Assembly: GCA_023411175.1 (NCBI GenBank)
Contig: JAEYPB010000082.1
Coordinates: 39,936 to 103,935 of the forward strand
Direction of reading: 5' to 3'
Length of the DNA stretch: 64,000 nt
Origin: Bacillota bacterium
GTDB lineage: Bacteria; Bacillota; Clostridia; Christensenellales; Aristaeellaceae
The position numbers were made by a program, and so were the translations under genes. Within the stretch, counting starts at the first letter, position 1, and each line of letters opens with the position of its first letter. This document shows, piece by piece, positions 9,121 through 18,022 of this stretch. The notes beneath the pieces are model-generated. The model did no database searches, was not told where the DNA came from, and was given only the letters and a program-made list of their open reading frames with translations.

Positions 9121-9972
9121 CTAGACGAGCTCCAGCCGCCTCGCCGCTTCCTCCCAGCACACCTCGGGCGTTCCGGCCAGGTCCATCTCCTGAGCGATGC
9201 GGTCGGCGAGCTTGCGAAGGTCGTACGTCGCGTTGCCGCCGTGCTGGATCTGCCTGCGGACGGCCTTCGTCCACATCAGGCCCATCTCGCCCAGGCTGCT
9301 CTTGTCGAAGCGGTCCAGCTCTTCCCGGCTGTCGTAGGGCACGTTGAGCATGCGCGCCTGCCAGCGGCCGTCCTGATCGGTCAGCATCGCGAACTGCGCC
9401 TTGGTGAGGCCGGGGCTCATGGGCATGCCCAACGAGCCGGGGTTGATCAGCTGCTTGCCGAAGGCCTCGTAGCGGTACTGGATGTGGCAGTGCCCCACCA
9501 GCAGCACCGCTTCCTGCAGATTCTTCAAAAGCTTGTCCGCATCCCGCGTGCCGGGGTAGACCAGCTGGTTGATGGAATCCGGCGCGCCGTGACAGGCGAG
9601 GATGGGCGCGCATCCGGGGATTTCGATGCGCGCCTTGCGCGGCATCTCGTGCAGCATGCGAAAATCCCCCGCCGTCAGGTGGCGGTATGTGTAGAGGAGC
9701 GAGCCGGTCTGGCTGGATACGCACCAGCCGTCGCCGTCGGGGTTCGCCTCATGGTCGAACAGGTACTGTTCACGGTTCCCGTAGACCATGTGACAGGGCT
9801 TCCTCTGCGACATCTGCCGCAGGAGTTCCAGCGTCTCGTGGGGATCGGGGCAGTCGGATACGTAGTCGCCCAGGAGGATATACCCTTCTGCGCCGAGGTG
9901 GTCGGCAAAGGCGACACAGGCGCGAAACGCGGTCAGGTTGGCGTGGATATCCGAAAAAACGGCCAGCTTCAT
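9121..9972 (-). CDS. Calcineurin-like metallophosphoesterase (YfcE/MJ0936-like)
   Basis: Phosphoesterase of 283 residues with the full two-metal signature: DIHAN near the N-terminus (DxH), GDYVSD (GD), GNREQ (GNxE in place of GNHD), a lone His in ILACHGAP and GHCHIQ at the end of the core. The family cleaves phosphomonoesters or diesters. The gene starts 22 bases after the GH13 gene stops and has an AAAGGAAAG SD, so it is the third gene of the glgP operon. The natural substrate is unknown; the context hints at sugar phosphate metabolism, but that is weak. Confidence 0.85.
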   Translation of the reverse strand: MKLAVFSDIHANLTAFRACVAFADHLGAEGYILLGDYVSDCPDPHETLELLRQMSQRKPCHMVYGNREQYLFDHEANPDGDGWCVSSQTGSLLYTYRHLTAGDFRMLHEMPRKARIEIPGCAPILACHGAPDSINQLVYPGTRDADKLLKNLQEAVLLVGHCHIQYRYEAFGKQLINPGSLGMPMSPGLTKAQFAMLTDQDGRWQARMLNVPYDSREELDRFDKSSLGEMGLMWTKAVRRQIQHGGNATYDLRKLADRIAQEMDLAGTPEVCWEEAARRLELV

Positions 9973-9994
9973 GGGGTTTCTTTCCTTTCAGCTT

Positions 9995-11851
9995 CTAAGG
10001 GTTCTCGATAACAAGGCAATGCTGCGCCGGCAGTTCCAGCGTCAGCTTGCCGCCGAGCCATTCGTGGTTGATCTCCACCCGGCGGGGCGCGCCGGCGCGG
10101 TTCAGGGCCGCGAGCACGGTTTCGTCCGGGGCTGGGTTTCCAAAGGCGTCCCGCCCGAGCGCGATGCGGCGGACGACGACGGCCACGTCGTCACAGGCGG
10201 CGAAGAGCCGCATGTCGCCCGTCTTCATGGCGGGGCTTCCGTTTCTTCGGGCGATCGCGCGGGCAAAGTCGTCAACAAGCGCTTGGTCCTCCCGTCCCCA
10301 GGGGTATGTTCCACGGCAGAAGGGGTCCGACATGCCCTGAAGGCCCGCCTCATCGCCATAGTAGAGGCAGGGCATGCCCGGCAGCGCGCACAGAAACCGC
10401 CAAGCGGCGGTGAGCCTGCGCTTGCCCAGCGCGTACTGGGCGGCGGTGAGCTTCTTCGCGGAGCGCTTCTCCCGGGGCGGGCTCTGGTCGCCTGCGTCGG
10501 CGAGCGCGTTGACCGCGCGGGGCCGGTCATGGCTTCCGAGGATGTTCATCAGCGCGTAGAAGAAGCCCTTCGGATAGGCCTCCGCCAGGTGGTTGATCCT
10601 GCGGGCAAACTGCTTGGCGGAAAAGTCGCCGTTCATGAAGCCCAGAATTGCCTCGCGCAGCGGGTAGTTCATCACGCTGTCCAGCGTATCGCCCTCGCAA
10701 TAGGTGCGGACCTCGCCGTAGGCCACCTTGTTGGACGCGTCCTCCCACACCTCGCCGATCAGTGCGGCGTCCGGATCGACGCCCTTGACGCGCCGGCGGA
10801 GCATGCGCAGAAAGGGCACGGGCAGCTCGTCCGCCACGTCCAGCCGCCAGCCGGAAGCGCCCGCGCGCAGCCAGTGGGCCGCCACGGCGTCCTCGTCCCG
10901 GATGATGAAGTCGAGATACCCATCGTCCATCTCCGAGACGTTCGGGAGCGTCCTTACGCCCCACCAGCAGTCGTACTCCTGGGGCCACTTCATGAAGGTG
11001 TACCAGGACACGTAGGGCGATTTTTTGCTCTGGCACGCGCCGGGGGCCGGGTACGCGCCGTCGAGGTTGAAGTACTTGCTGTAGGCGCCCGTATGCGAGA
11101 AAACGCCATCCAGCACGATGCGGATGCCCTGCGCCTTCGCGTCTTTGCAAAGGGCGCGGAAGGCTTCCTCATCGCCAAACGCCGGGTCGATTTCGTGGTA
11201 GTCCGAGGTGTCGTACTTGTGGTTGGACCGCGCCCTAAAGATCGGGTTAAAGTAGATCGCGCCGACGCCGAGGCCCTTGAGGTAGGGAAGCTTCTGCCGG
11301 ACGCCCTCCAAATCACCGCCGAAGAAGTCGTTTGCGGCGTTGTCGCCATTTTGGATAGCCTGCTCCGGCGGCTCGTACCAGTCCTCGTGCCAGTGCCCAA
11401 ACTCGGGCGGCGTGCGCTCAAAAACCGGCCTTGACGCGTAGAAGCGGTCCACCATGATCTGGTAGATCACCGTCTCGCGCATCCACGCGGGGGATTCGAA
11501 GGCCGGGTCGTACACCGTGATCTGGAACGAAGGCGGCTCGTACGCCCAGACGGCGCCTTCGCCGCCCAGGCAGTCGGGCGCGTTTCCGTAGAACGCGCGC
11601 GCGCCGTCCGCTTCACAGATGAAGTAATACCAAAGAAGGCCCGGCGTCTCCGGCAGGCGCCACCGGGCCTCAAAAAGCCCGGCGTCATTTTTCTCCATCG
11701 GCACGAGGACGGGCGCGCCATCCCACCAGAGCCGAAGTGTCACTTTCTTCGCGCCCTCCGCCCGGATGCCGAGGGTCACCTGCTCCCCGGCGGCGAGGGC
11801 ACCCGGCGGCGTCCGGAAGGCCGGATCCTGGGAATTGTGGTACAGCGTCAT
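9995..11851 (-). CDS. GH13 alpha-amylase family enzyme (neopullulanase/maltodextrinase type)
   Basis: Glycoside hydrolase of 618 residues, cytoplasmic because no signal peptide is seen. An N-terminal beta-sandwich of about 120 residues resembling CBM34 precedes the TIM barrel. Catalytic segments are visible: IRIVLDGVFSHTG (region I), GWRLDVADELP with the nucleophile Asp, LIGEVWED with the acid/base Glu, and ILGSHDRPRA with the third acidic residue. ATG 11851 overlaps the glgP stop as ATGA, which implies translational coupling. It likely trims maltodextrins or limit dextrins for the phosphorylase. The precise specificity is not readable. Confidence 0.88.
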   Translation of the reverse strand: MTLYHNSQDPAFRTPPGALAAGEQVTLGIRAEGAKKVTLRLWWDGAPVLVPMEKNDAGLFEARWRLPETPGLLWYYFICEADGARAFYGNAPDCLGGEGAVWAYEPPSFQITVYDPAFESPAWMRETVIYQIMVDRFYASRPVFERTPPEFGHWHEDWYEPPEQAIQNGDNAANDFFGGDLEGVRQKLPYLKGLGVGAIYFNPIFRARSNHKYDTSDYHEIDPAFGDEEAFRALCKDAKAQGIRIVLDGVFSHTGAYSKYFNLDGAYPAPGACQSKKSPYVSWYTFMKWPQEYDCWWGVRTLPNVSEMDDGYLDFIIRDEDAVAAHWLRAGASGWRLDVADELPVPFLRMLRRRVKGVDPDAALIGEVWEDASNKVAYGEVRTYCEGDTLDSVMNYPLREAILGFMNGDFSAKQFARRINHLAEAYPKGFFYALMNILGSHDRPRAVNALADAGDQSPPREKRSAKKLTAAQYALGKRRLTAAWRFLCALPGMPCLYYGDEAGLQGMSDPFCRGTYPWGREDQALVDDFARAIARRNGSPAMKTGDMRLFAACDDVAVVVRRIALGRDAFGNPAPDETVLAALNRAGAPRRVEINHEWLGGKLTLELPAQHCLVIENP

Positions 11852-14298
11852 AGTTGAAGCGGCTTCAAGCGCCAGATTTTCTCGTTGTACTCCGCGATCG
11901 TCCGGTCGGAGGAGAAAACGCCGGAGCAGGCCACGTTTCTCACGGCCATCGCCAGCCACTTGTCGCGGTCGTCGTAGTCCCGCGCCAGGTGCTGCCGGGT
12001 GCGCAGGTAGTCGGGCAGATCCTTGAGCACAAAGTAGGGGTCGGCCATCCCGCCGTTGTCTCCGAACAGGAGCGCGTGGTAGAGCTCCTGGAACAGGTGC
12101 GGGTTGTCCGGGGACAGCGTGCCGTCGATGAGCATGGTCAGCGCCCGGCGGATGTCGGCGTTGGTCTCAAAGATGGCGCTGGCGCGGTAGGTGGCATAGC
12201 CGCGCTCCACCTCCTCGGCGGAAAGGCCGAAGATGTAGATGTTGTCCGCGCCCACCGACTGGAAGATTTCGACGTTGGCGCCGTCCATCGTGCCGATGGT
12301 CACCGCGCCGTTCATCATGAACTTCATGTTGCCGGTGCCGCTGGCCTCCTTGCCGGCGGTGGAGAGCTGTTCGGACACGTCGGTGGCGGGCATCAGAACC
12401 TCCGCCGCGGACACGCAGTAGTTCTCAAGGAACACCACCTTGATCAGCTTCGACGCCCGGGGGTGCTTTGCGACCAGTTCGCCGATGGCGTTGATGAGGC
12501 GGATGATCAGCTTCGCCCGGTAGAAGCCCGGCGCGGCCTTCGCGCCGAAGATGAAGGTGACCGGGTGGAAGTCGAGGGTCGGATTCCTGTCGATGCGGTC
12601 GTAGATCATCAGGATGGACAGCGCGTTCATCAGCTGGCGCTTGTACTCGTGCAGGCGCTTCGCCTGCACGTCGAAGATGGTCTGGGTGTCGAGCGCGACG
12701 CCCTGCCGCCTGCGGATGTAGGCCGCCAGCGCCTTCTTGTTTTCATTCTTGACGGCTTCGAACTTCTTCCGGAAGGCCGCGTCGTCCGCGAAGGGCAGAA
12801 GATCCCGGAGTTTGTCCGGGCGCTTGCGCCATGCGTCGCCGATGGCCTCGTCGATGAGCGCCGAAAGCGCTGGGTTGGACTGGATCAGCCAGCGGCGGTG
12901 GGTGATGCCGTTGGTGATGCCCCGGAAGCGGTCCGGCTCGATCAGGTAGAAGTCGTGGAAGGTCTGGCGCTTCAGGATGTCCGCGTGAATCTGGCTGACG
13001 CCGTTGACCGAGTGGCACATCGAAACGCAGAGGTTTGCCATGTGCACCTGGCCGTAGCCGATGATCGCCATGCGGCCGATGCGCTCCCACTGGCCGGTGT
13101 ACACGCCCCACAGCTTCCCGCACAGGCGCTCGTTGAGCTCCTTCAGGATCATGTAGATCCGGGGCAAAAGCCGCTCCACCATCTCCTCCGGCCATCTTTC
13201 GAGGGCCTCCTGGAGCACGGTGTGGTTGGTGTAGGCGCAGGTTCGGCGGGTGATGTCCTCGGCGCGGTCCCAGTCGAGACCGTGCTCGTCGATCAGGATG
13301 CGCATCAGTTCCGGAATCGCCATGCCGGGGTGCGTGTCGTTGATGTGGATGGCCACCTTGTCCGGGAAGATGTCCCAGTCCCGGCCGTGAACCTTGATGA
13401 AGTCCTTCACCGCATACTGCACCGACGCGCTGGAGAAGAAGTACTGCTGCTTCAGGCGCAGCTCCTTGCCCGCGGCGTGGTTGTCCTCCGGGTAGAGCAC
13501 CTTGGAGATGACCTCGGCCAATTCCTTCTGCTCGACCGCCTGCACGTATTCGCCGCGGTTGAAGGAGGGCATGTCGATGGTCTTGGGCGAGCGCGCCGAC
13601 CAGGTTCTGAGCATGTTGACCATCGTGGAGTCGTAGCCCAGGACCGGCATCTCATAGGGCACAGCCTCCACCATGTAGCTGCCCGCCTGGCGGTAGCGGG
13701 TGCGGCCGATGCCGTCCACGTACTGCTCGACGGTGCCGCCGAAGTGCACCTCCACCGCCTGGTCCGGCCTCGCGATCTCCCAGAGGTTGCCGTTGTCAAG
13801 CCAGTTGTCGGGCATTTCGACCTGATATCCGTCCACGATTTTCTGGCGGAACAGGCCGTATTCATAGCGGATGGTGCAGCCCATCGCGGGCAGCTGAAGC
13901 GCGGCGAGCGAATCAAGAAAGCAGGCCGCCAATCGCCCCAGCCCGCCGTTTCCGAGGCCGGGCTCCGGCTCCTGCTCAAAGACCAGCGATTTGTCGATGC
14001 CGAGTTTCTGGAAGGCCTCCATATATTCACGCTCGTTGGTCAGCGCGATCATGTTGTTGTGCAGCGCGCGGCCGACCAGGAACTCCGCGGACAGGTAGTA
14101 GAGTTTTTTGGATTTTGCTTCTTTACGCACGCCGCGGGACTCCGCCCGGCGCTGCATGATTTCGTCGCGCACCGTCGAAGCGACCGCCTGATAGATCTGG
14201 TTTGGCGTGGCGTCAGCGAGCTCGCAGCCAAAATGGCGCTGCAGCTTGCTCACGATGGACCGGGCAATCTGCTCCTCCGTCATTTTTTGATAGCCCAT
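11848..14298 (-). CDS. glgP: Glycogen/maltodextrin phosphorylase
   Basis: PLP-dependent GT35 phosphorylase of 816 residues that releases glucose-1-phosphate from alpha-1,4-glucans. Family landmarks are YYLSAEFLVGR near residue 70, EPGLGNGGLGRLAACFLDS, IHINDTHPGMAIPELMR, and the cofactor site EASGTGNMKFMMNG, where Lys holds PLP. The length matches the usual 800-840 residues. It is the first gene of an operon with a GH13 enzyme and a phosphoesterase. A promoter lies about 50 bases upstream. Whether glycogen or imported maltodextrin is the substrate cannot be decided here, because no glgABC or mal genes are in view. Confidence 0.95.
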   Translation of the reverse strand: MGYQKMTEEQIARSIVSKLQRHFGCELADATPNQIYQAVASTVRDEIMQRRAESRGVRKEAKSKKLYYLSAEFLVGRALHNNMIALTNEREYMEAFQKLGIDKSLVFEQEPEPGLGNGGLGRLAACFLDSLAALQLPAMGCTIRYEYGLFRQKIVDGYQVEMPDNWLDNGNLWEIARPDQAVEVHFGGTVEQYVDGIGRTRYRQAGSYMVEAVPYEMPVLGYDSTMVNMLRTWSARSPKTIDMPSFNRGEYVQAVEQKELAEVISKVLYPEDNHAAGKELRLKQQYFFSSASVQYAVKDFIKVHGRDWDIFPDKVAIHINDTHPGMAIPELMRILIDEHGLDWDRAEDITRRTCAYTNHTVLQEALERWPEEMVERLLPRIYMILKELNERLCGKLWGVYTGQWERIGRMAIIGYGQVHMANLCVSMCHSVNGVSQIHADILKRQTFHDFYLIEPDRFRGITNGITHRRWLIQSNPALSALIDEAIGDAWRKRPDKLRDLLPFADDAAFRKKFEAVKNENKKALAAYIRRRQGVALDTQTIFDVQAKRLHEYKRQLMNALSILMIYDRIDRNPTLDFHPVTFIFGAKAAPGFYRAKLIIRLINAIGELVAKHPRASKLIKVVFLENYCVSAAEVLMPATDVSEQLSTAGKEASGTGNMKFMMNGAVTIGTMDGANVEIFQSVGADNIYIFGLSAEEVERGYATYRASAIFETNADIRRALTMLIDGTLSPDNPHLFQELYHALLFGDNGGMADPYFVLKDLPDYLRTRQHLARDYDDRDKWLAMAVRNVACSGVFSSDRTIAEYNEKIWRLKPLQL

Positions 14299-14348
14299 GG
14301 CCGACCCTCGCTTTCCTTGTGGATTCCTTCCCGTGGGATGGATGGGTC

Positions 14349-14378
14349 ATTGTAGCACACGGCGAAAGCCGCTCGCAA
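14349..14378 (-). promoter_or_regulatory. Promoter of the glgP operon
   Basis: Minus-strand TTGCGA (14373-14378), 18 bases, then TACAAT (14349-14354) with a TGC extension just upstream of the -10. Confidence 0.65.
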
Positions 14379-14398
14379 GAGCGCTTGTATTAACGCGG

Positions 14399-14824
14399 TT
14401 ATTGTTTGGTTAAGCCTTTTCTCGCGATCGCGAGGCAAATCGCGCACATCGTAAGCAGGCCGCCGCCAGACTTTTCCCTAAGGCACACCGCCGCGCTCTG
14501 GCGCACGCGCTTTTCGTACGCCCAAAGCGCACCCTCCGCCGCGGGCAGTTCCAGAAGTTTTATTCCCTCCAGAAGGAGCGGAATCCCGTCCGCCTTGCCG
14601 CCTACAAGCCCCGACAGCGATGCGGCGAGGGCGTCCCCTGCCGCGCGCGGCCGCGCCCATTCGGAAAAAGCGTCGATCAGCGCCGTTTCCGGCGTCAGCG
14701 CATAGAGCGCGCCGCGCGCTTCGGCGTCAAACCCCGGAAGCGGCGCAGCGCTCAGGTACAGCGCGCCGCCCCGGTCGACCCGGGCGCGGGGCGCGGCCTG
14801 CCGGATGGGGTGTTCAACGCGCAA
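14399..14824 (-). CDS. Hypothetical protein downstream of nnr
   Basis: Protein of 141 residues that I do not recognise. It is rich in Ala, Leu and Arg, has no signal peptide, and has one fairly hydrophobic C-terminal stretch (GGLLTMCAICLAIA). The start is TTG at 14824, eleven bases inside the 3' end of nnr, with a good GGGAGGTC SD ending seven bases upstream; this supports a real, coupled gene. Codon use resembles its neighbours. A role next to NAD(P)HX repair is only suggested by position. Confidence 0.6.
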   Translation of the reverse strand: MRVEHPIRQAAPRARVDRGGALYLSAAPLPGFDAEARGALYALTPETALIDAFSEWARPRAAGDALAASLSGLVGGKADGIPLLLEGIKLLELPAAEGALWAYEKRVRQSAAVCLREKSGGGLLTMCAICLAIARKGLTKQ

Positions 14825-16298
14825 GCGGCACGACCTCCCCGAGGCAGTCCACCAGGTCCATCGGGCCCATGGAGACCTCTCCGAATTTCTTCGCCGCCGC
14901 TTCGCCCGCGAGGCCGTGGAGCTCGTCCGCGACCCAGGCTGCCTTTTCCGGCTCGATCCGCTGGGCGAGGAGCGCGCCCAGAATTCCCGTCAGCGCGTCG
15001 CCGCTGCCGCCCCGCGCCATGCCGGGGGTGCCGGAGGCGCTCAGGTAGACCCTCTCCCCGGCGATGGCGCTGGTGGGCCCCTTCAGGATGGCCGTCGCGC
15101 CCAGCGCCCGCAGGCGGCGCGCGCCCTCGATCAGGTTTTCGGGCTTTTCCCCGATCAGCCGCGAGGCTTCGCCGGGGTGGGGCGTGAGTACGTGGCGTGG
15201 CCTAAGCAGCGCCACGAGGTCCGGGTTCTCCGCGATCAGGTTGAGCGCGTCGGCGTCCGCCACCGCCGGGAGGCCCGATTCCAATACCAGCCGAACGGCC
15301 CCCGGATGCGCCCGCCGAGAAAGCCCCGGCCCGATGGCCACGGCGGTCGCGCCGTCCAGCGCCGCCCGGAGCGCGGGCAGCGCCCTTTCGGAAACCGCGC
15401 CATTCTCCTCCGATAAAGGCAGGCAGGTGGCCGCTGGCGCGCCCAACTGCAAAATCGGCACGATGGATTCCGGGCACGCGATGGTCATCAGCCCCACGCC
15501 GCACTTTTGCGCCGCCCGCGCCGCGATCAGCGCCGCCCCAGCCATGCCGACGGAACCCGCAACGAGCAGAAGTTGTCCGAAGGTGGACTTGTGGCTCTCG
15601 CGGCTTCGCGGGGGCAGCGCGTGCCGAAGGTCGCCCTTCTCGACGAGAAGCGCCGCCCCCGGAGCATCGCCCTCAAGCCCTACGGGCCGGACGACCACTT
15701 CCCCGCAATACTCCGGCCCCGCAGACAGGATGTGCCCGGCCTTCAGGTGCTCGAAGGTGACCGTCACATCCGCCCCGACCGCAGTACCCAGCGGCCGCCC
15801 GGTGGTGGCATCCAGCCCGGAGGGGATGTCCACCGCAAAGACGAGGCTCCCGGCGCGCCGGTCCGCCACCATCCGCGCCGAAAGGCGCGCGGCAGCCCCC
15901 TCCAGCGGCCGCTTCAGGCCGATGCCAAACAGCGCGTCCACCCACGCGTCGGGCCGCTCGCCGGCCTCCTCCGGGCCGCGAAACCAGACCCGGGGCGTCT
16001 CGTGGGCCCGGACGCAGTTGGTCAGCGCGTCTCCGGTGAGCCGCGCCTCCTCGCCTATGGGGATGACCACCGCCCGGCCGCCCCGCTGCGCGTACAGCCG
16101 CGCCGCGGCGTAGCCGTCCCCGCCGTTCATGCCCGGCCCGCAGGCAAAGTACACCAGCGCGCGAGGCTGAAGTCTTTTTAAGAGCTCGTCCGCCACCGCG
16201 GCCGCCGCCCGCTCCATTGCGTCAATCGATTGAACGCCCCGCCGGAAGCATTCCGCTTCCAGCGCGCGCATTTCTTCCGCCGTAAGGACCGTACGCAT
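14814..16298 (-). CDS. nnr: Bifunctional NAD(P)H-hydrate epimerase / ADP-dependent NAD(P)H-hydrate dehydratase
   Basis: Metabolite-repair enzyme of 494 residues. The N-terminal YjeF_N half (about 1-210) epimerises damaged NAD(P)HX and contains FACGPGMNGGDGYAAARL and VFAVDIPSGLDATTG. The C-terminal ribokinase-like half (about 220-494) dehydrates it using ADP and carries LTPHPGEASRL, ILKGPTSAIAG and the GMARGGSGDALTGILGA catalytic loop. ATG 16298 is preferred over GTG 16307 because GGGGGTGG lies about five bases upstream. It has its own promoter and a coupled small gene downstream. Confidence 0.95.
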   Translation of the reverse strand: MRTVLTAEEMRALEAECFRRGVQSIDAMERAAAAVADELLKRLQPRALVYFACGPGMNGGDGYAAARLYAQRGGRAVVIPIGEEARLTGDALTNCVRAHETPRVWFRGPEEAGERPDAWVDALFGIGLKRPLEGAAARLSARMVADRRAGSLVFAVDIPSGLDATTGRPLGTAVGADVTVTFEHLKAGHILSAGPEYCGEVVVRPVGLEGDAPGAALLVEKGDLRHALPPRSRESHKSTFGQLLLVAGSVGMAGAALIAARAAQKCGVGLMTIACPESIVPILQLGAPAATCLPLSEENGAVSERALPALRAALDGATAVAIGPGLSRRAHPGAVRLVLESGLPAVADADALNLIAENPDLVALLRPRHVLTPHPGEASRLIGEKPENLIEGARRLRALGATAILKGPTSAIAGERVYLSASGTPGMARGGSGDALTGILGALLAQRIEPEKAAWVADELHGLAGEAAAKKFGEVSMGPMDLVDCLGEVVPLAR

Positions 16299-16320
16299 AC
16301 ATCCCACCCCCGGTCATTCT

Positions 16321-16349
16321 ATTGTATCCCAGCGGGGCCGCGCGGTCAA
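16321..16349 (-). promoter_or_regulatory. Promoter of nnr
   Basis: Minus-strand TTGACC (16344-16349), 17 bases, TACAAT (16321-16326). The remaining 150 bases up to the plus-strand gene at 16503 are AT-richer and show no other clear element. Confidence 0.75.
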
Positions 16350-16502
16350 ACGGGAAGTCGCGCCCCCTGCTTTTTTCCTCGAAAATATTTTTCATCCAAG
16401 ACCTGCGGCAGTGGCACAAAATCCAGGATTTTCCGTCTTAACAATTGTGGCGCCGCGCTCTTAGCAGGCGCACGAACAAAACGATGATTTGGGGGATTCA
16501 CC

Positions 16503-17222
16503 ATGAAACGGCCATGCATCCAGGTTCTCGCCTTCGCGCTTCTCCTACTCGCCGTATTCCCCGCCTTCGCGGAGTCATCCGGGAAGAGCTCGCCGTTCAC
16601 CGGCGCGGACATCGAAACCATTTCACAGGGCCTCGTTACCGTGGGCGACTACGCCGCCCTTCTTTCGCCGGACGACTGCGCCTGGGCCTATCAGGGCCCC
16701 GCCACCGGCGAGACCTACCTGACCCTGCGCAGCGCGGCGGAGGATGGCGCGCCGCTGGGCGAGGTCACCCTGCGCGTAAGCCTCGAAGACGGCCTGATCG
16801 AGGGCCGCCAAGCCGGGGAAAGCGAAGCGCTGCCGGAGGGGCTTGACGGCCTCGGCGCCGACCTTCTCAGCGCCAAATGGCAGCGCGCGGACTACCCGCT
16901 GCCCGCCATACGGGGCGTACAGCCCGGCGCGGCGCAGGCGGACGTGGCCGCCGCGTTCTTCACCCGGAGCGTCGGCGTCGCCGACTACACCGTTCAGGAC
17001 ATCAACCCGGCCGTGGACGAAACCTGGTACAGGAACGAAACCTGGCCTGTGGGCGGCTTTACCCTAGCGACAGAGAATGCGGACGGCATTGCGGCCTTCC
17101 TGTACGGCTGGTGCACGCTGGACGAACCGGACCAGTGGCGCGAGTACCGATCCCTCTTCTACCATATGGACGACGGCGTTGTATCGGCCATCGACCTCGC
17201 CTACTCCACTGACCCTGAGTAG
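16503..17222 (+). CDS. Secreted protein of unknown function
   Basis: Exported protein of 239 residues with a classic signal peptide (Lys-Arg start, Leu-rich core, cleavage near FAES at about residue 23). The mature part looks like a small alpha/beta domain with many acidic residues and Trp/Tyr (DETWYRNETWPVGGF, FLYGWCTLDEPDQW). I do not recognise a family. The ATG has TTGGGGGAT about six bases upstream. It is monocistronic, with no paralogue in the window. It could be a wall or lumen-exposed protein; no enzymatic motif was seen. Confidence 0.7.
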   Translation: MKRPCIQVLAFALLLLAVFPAFAESSGKSSPFTGADIETISQGLVTVGDYAALLSPDDCAWAYQGPATGETYLTLRSAAEDGAPLGEVTLRVSLEDGLIEGRQAGESEALPEGLDGLGADLLSAKWQRADYPLPAIRGVQPGAAQADVAAAFFTRSVGVADYTVQDINPAVDETWYRNETWPVGGFTLATENADGIAAFLYGWCTLDEPDQWREYRSLFYHMDDGVVSAIDLAYSTDPE

Positions 17223-17258
17223 CCGCAGGGGGATTACTGCCAGTACGTCGCTGGAACA

Positions 17259-17296
17259 CGCCACGGCCGCCGGAAAATCCGGCGGCCGTGGCGTTT
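17259..17296. terminator. Strong hairpin between convergent genes
   Basis: A sixteen-pair perfect stem, CGCCACGGCCGCCGGA/TCCGGCGGCCGTGGCG, with an AA-type loop, followed by TTT on the plus strand. It may end the secreted-protein gene. On the minus strand it lies where hairpin 2 of the intergenic repeat family would be (see the repeat at 17259-17340). Confidence 0.6.
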
Positions 17297-17340
17297 CCGT
17301 CAGCAAATCCCGCGAAATCCGCCCTGCATTCAGGCGGGCG
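17259..17340 (-). repeat. Possible divergent copy of the 3' structured repeat family
   Basis: Read on the minus strand right after the BclA-like gene, it has a GCCTGAA-containing stem (CCGCC/GGCGG), a linker with GCTGACGGAAA and then a long perfect hairpin. The order fits the other copies, but sequence agreement is weak. Confidence 0.35.
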
Positions 17341-17346
17341 CGTCTG

Positions 17347-17973
17347 TCAGTCCACCTTCAGAATGGTGATGGATGCCAGCACGTCGTCGCCGGTCAGGTC
17401 GAAGGCGTTCGACGAATGGAGGCTCAGCACGTCGTCCTCGCTGGCGCTGATCACGGCGTTCAACTCGTACGACGCGGAGGAACCGGTGGTGGTCTTGGCG
17501 ATGTTGATGGCGGTACCGGGCACCTCGACGCCGTTCAAGTGCAGCGACAGCCGGGTGGTCAGCGTTTCGTTCGCGGGCACCAGAATCTTGACGAAGATCA
17601 GGTAGGTGCCGCCGCACATCAGCAGAATTTCGCCGCGGCATTGGCGGAACGCGCCGCTTGTGTAGCTGCAGATCGATTCAAACGGAACACGCCCGCCATT
17701 CTCGCGGACCACGAGGCGCTCGGTCTGGGCGCAGTGGAGGTAGATGTTGTTGGCCCAGTCGCGGCTGCAGGGATCAGGATCGGGCGCACACGCGCCGCGG
17801 TAGATCGGGTCGCGGAAGAACTCGCCTTCAAAGCAGTCCGGCGGATTGGCGCAGTCGCAGCAGCCCCTGGGGTCAAAGTCCCGGCAAGGACGGCGGCGTT
17901 CGCCGCAGAATCCGGAACTGCATCCGTGGTGTCCGCAGCCACCCCGGCGTTTTTGATTGAGAACGTATGACAC
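17347..17973 (-). CDS. Cys-rich protein with BclA/TNF-like C-terminal domain
   Basis: Protein of 208 residues in two parts. The first 95 or so residues are rich in Cys, Pro, Arg and Asp (CGHHGCSSGFCGERRRPCR and later CC, CAN, CF pairs), like spore-coat or exosporium proteins. The rest (about 110-208) resembles the jelly-roll trimer domain of BclA-type exosporium glycoproteins: repeated beta-strand patterns, VPGTAINIA, and a closing VLASITILKVD. The usual collagen-like Gly-X-Y tract is missing. The start is GTG at 17973 with AAAGGAG nine bases upstream. A spore-surface role is inferred; no signal peptide is present, as expected for coat proteins. Confidence 0.7.
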   Translation of the reverse strand: MSYVLNQKRRGGCGHHGCSSGFCGERRRPCRDFDPRGCCDCANPPDCFEGEFFRDPIYRGACAPDPDPCSRDWANNIYLHCAQTERLVVRENGGRVPFESICSYTSGAFRQCRGEILLMCGGTYLIFVKILVPANETLTTRLSLHLNGVEVPGTAINIAKTTTGSSASYELNAVISASEDDVLSLHSSNAFDLTGDDVLASITILKVD

Positions 17974-18022
17974 GTTTCTTCGCTCCTTTCGGGGGAATCC
18001 GTGCCATACTATGCACCCTCAA

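Noticed and set aside
11854..14355. An 833-codon open frame opposite glgP
   Set aside because: Same explanation: antisense to a clear glycogen phosphorylase, with low-complexity composition and no SD.
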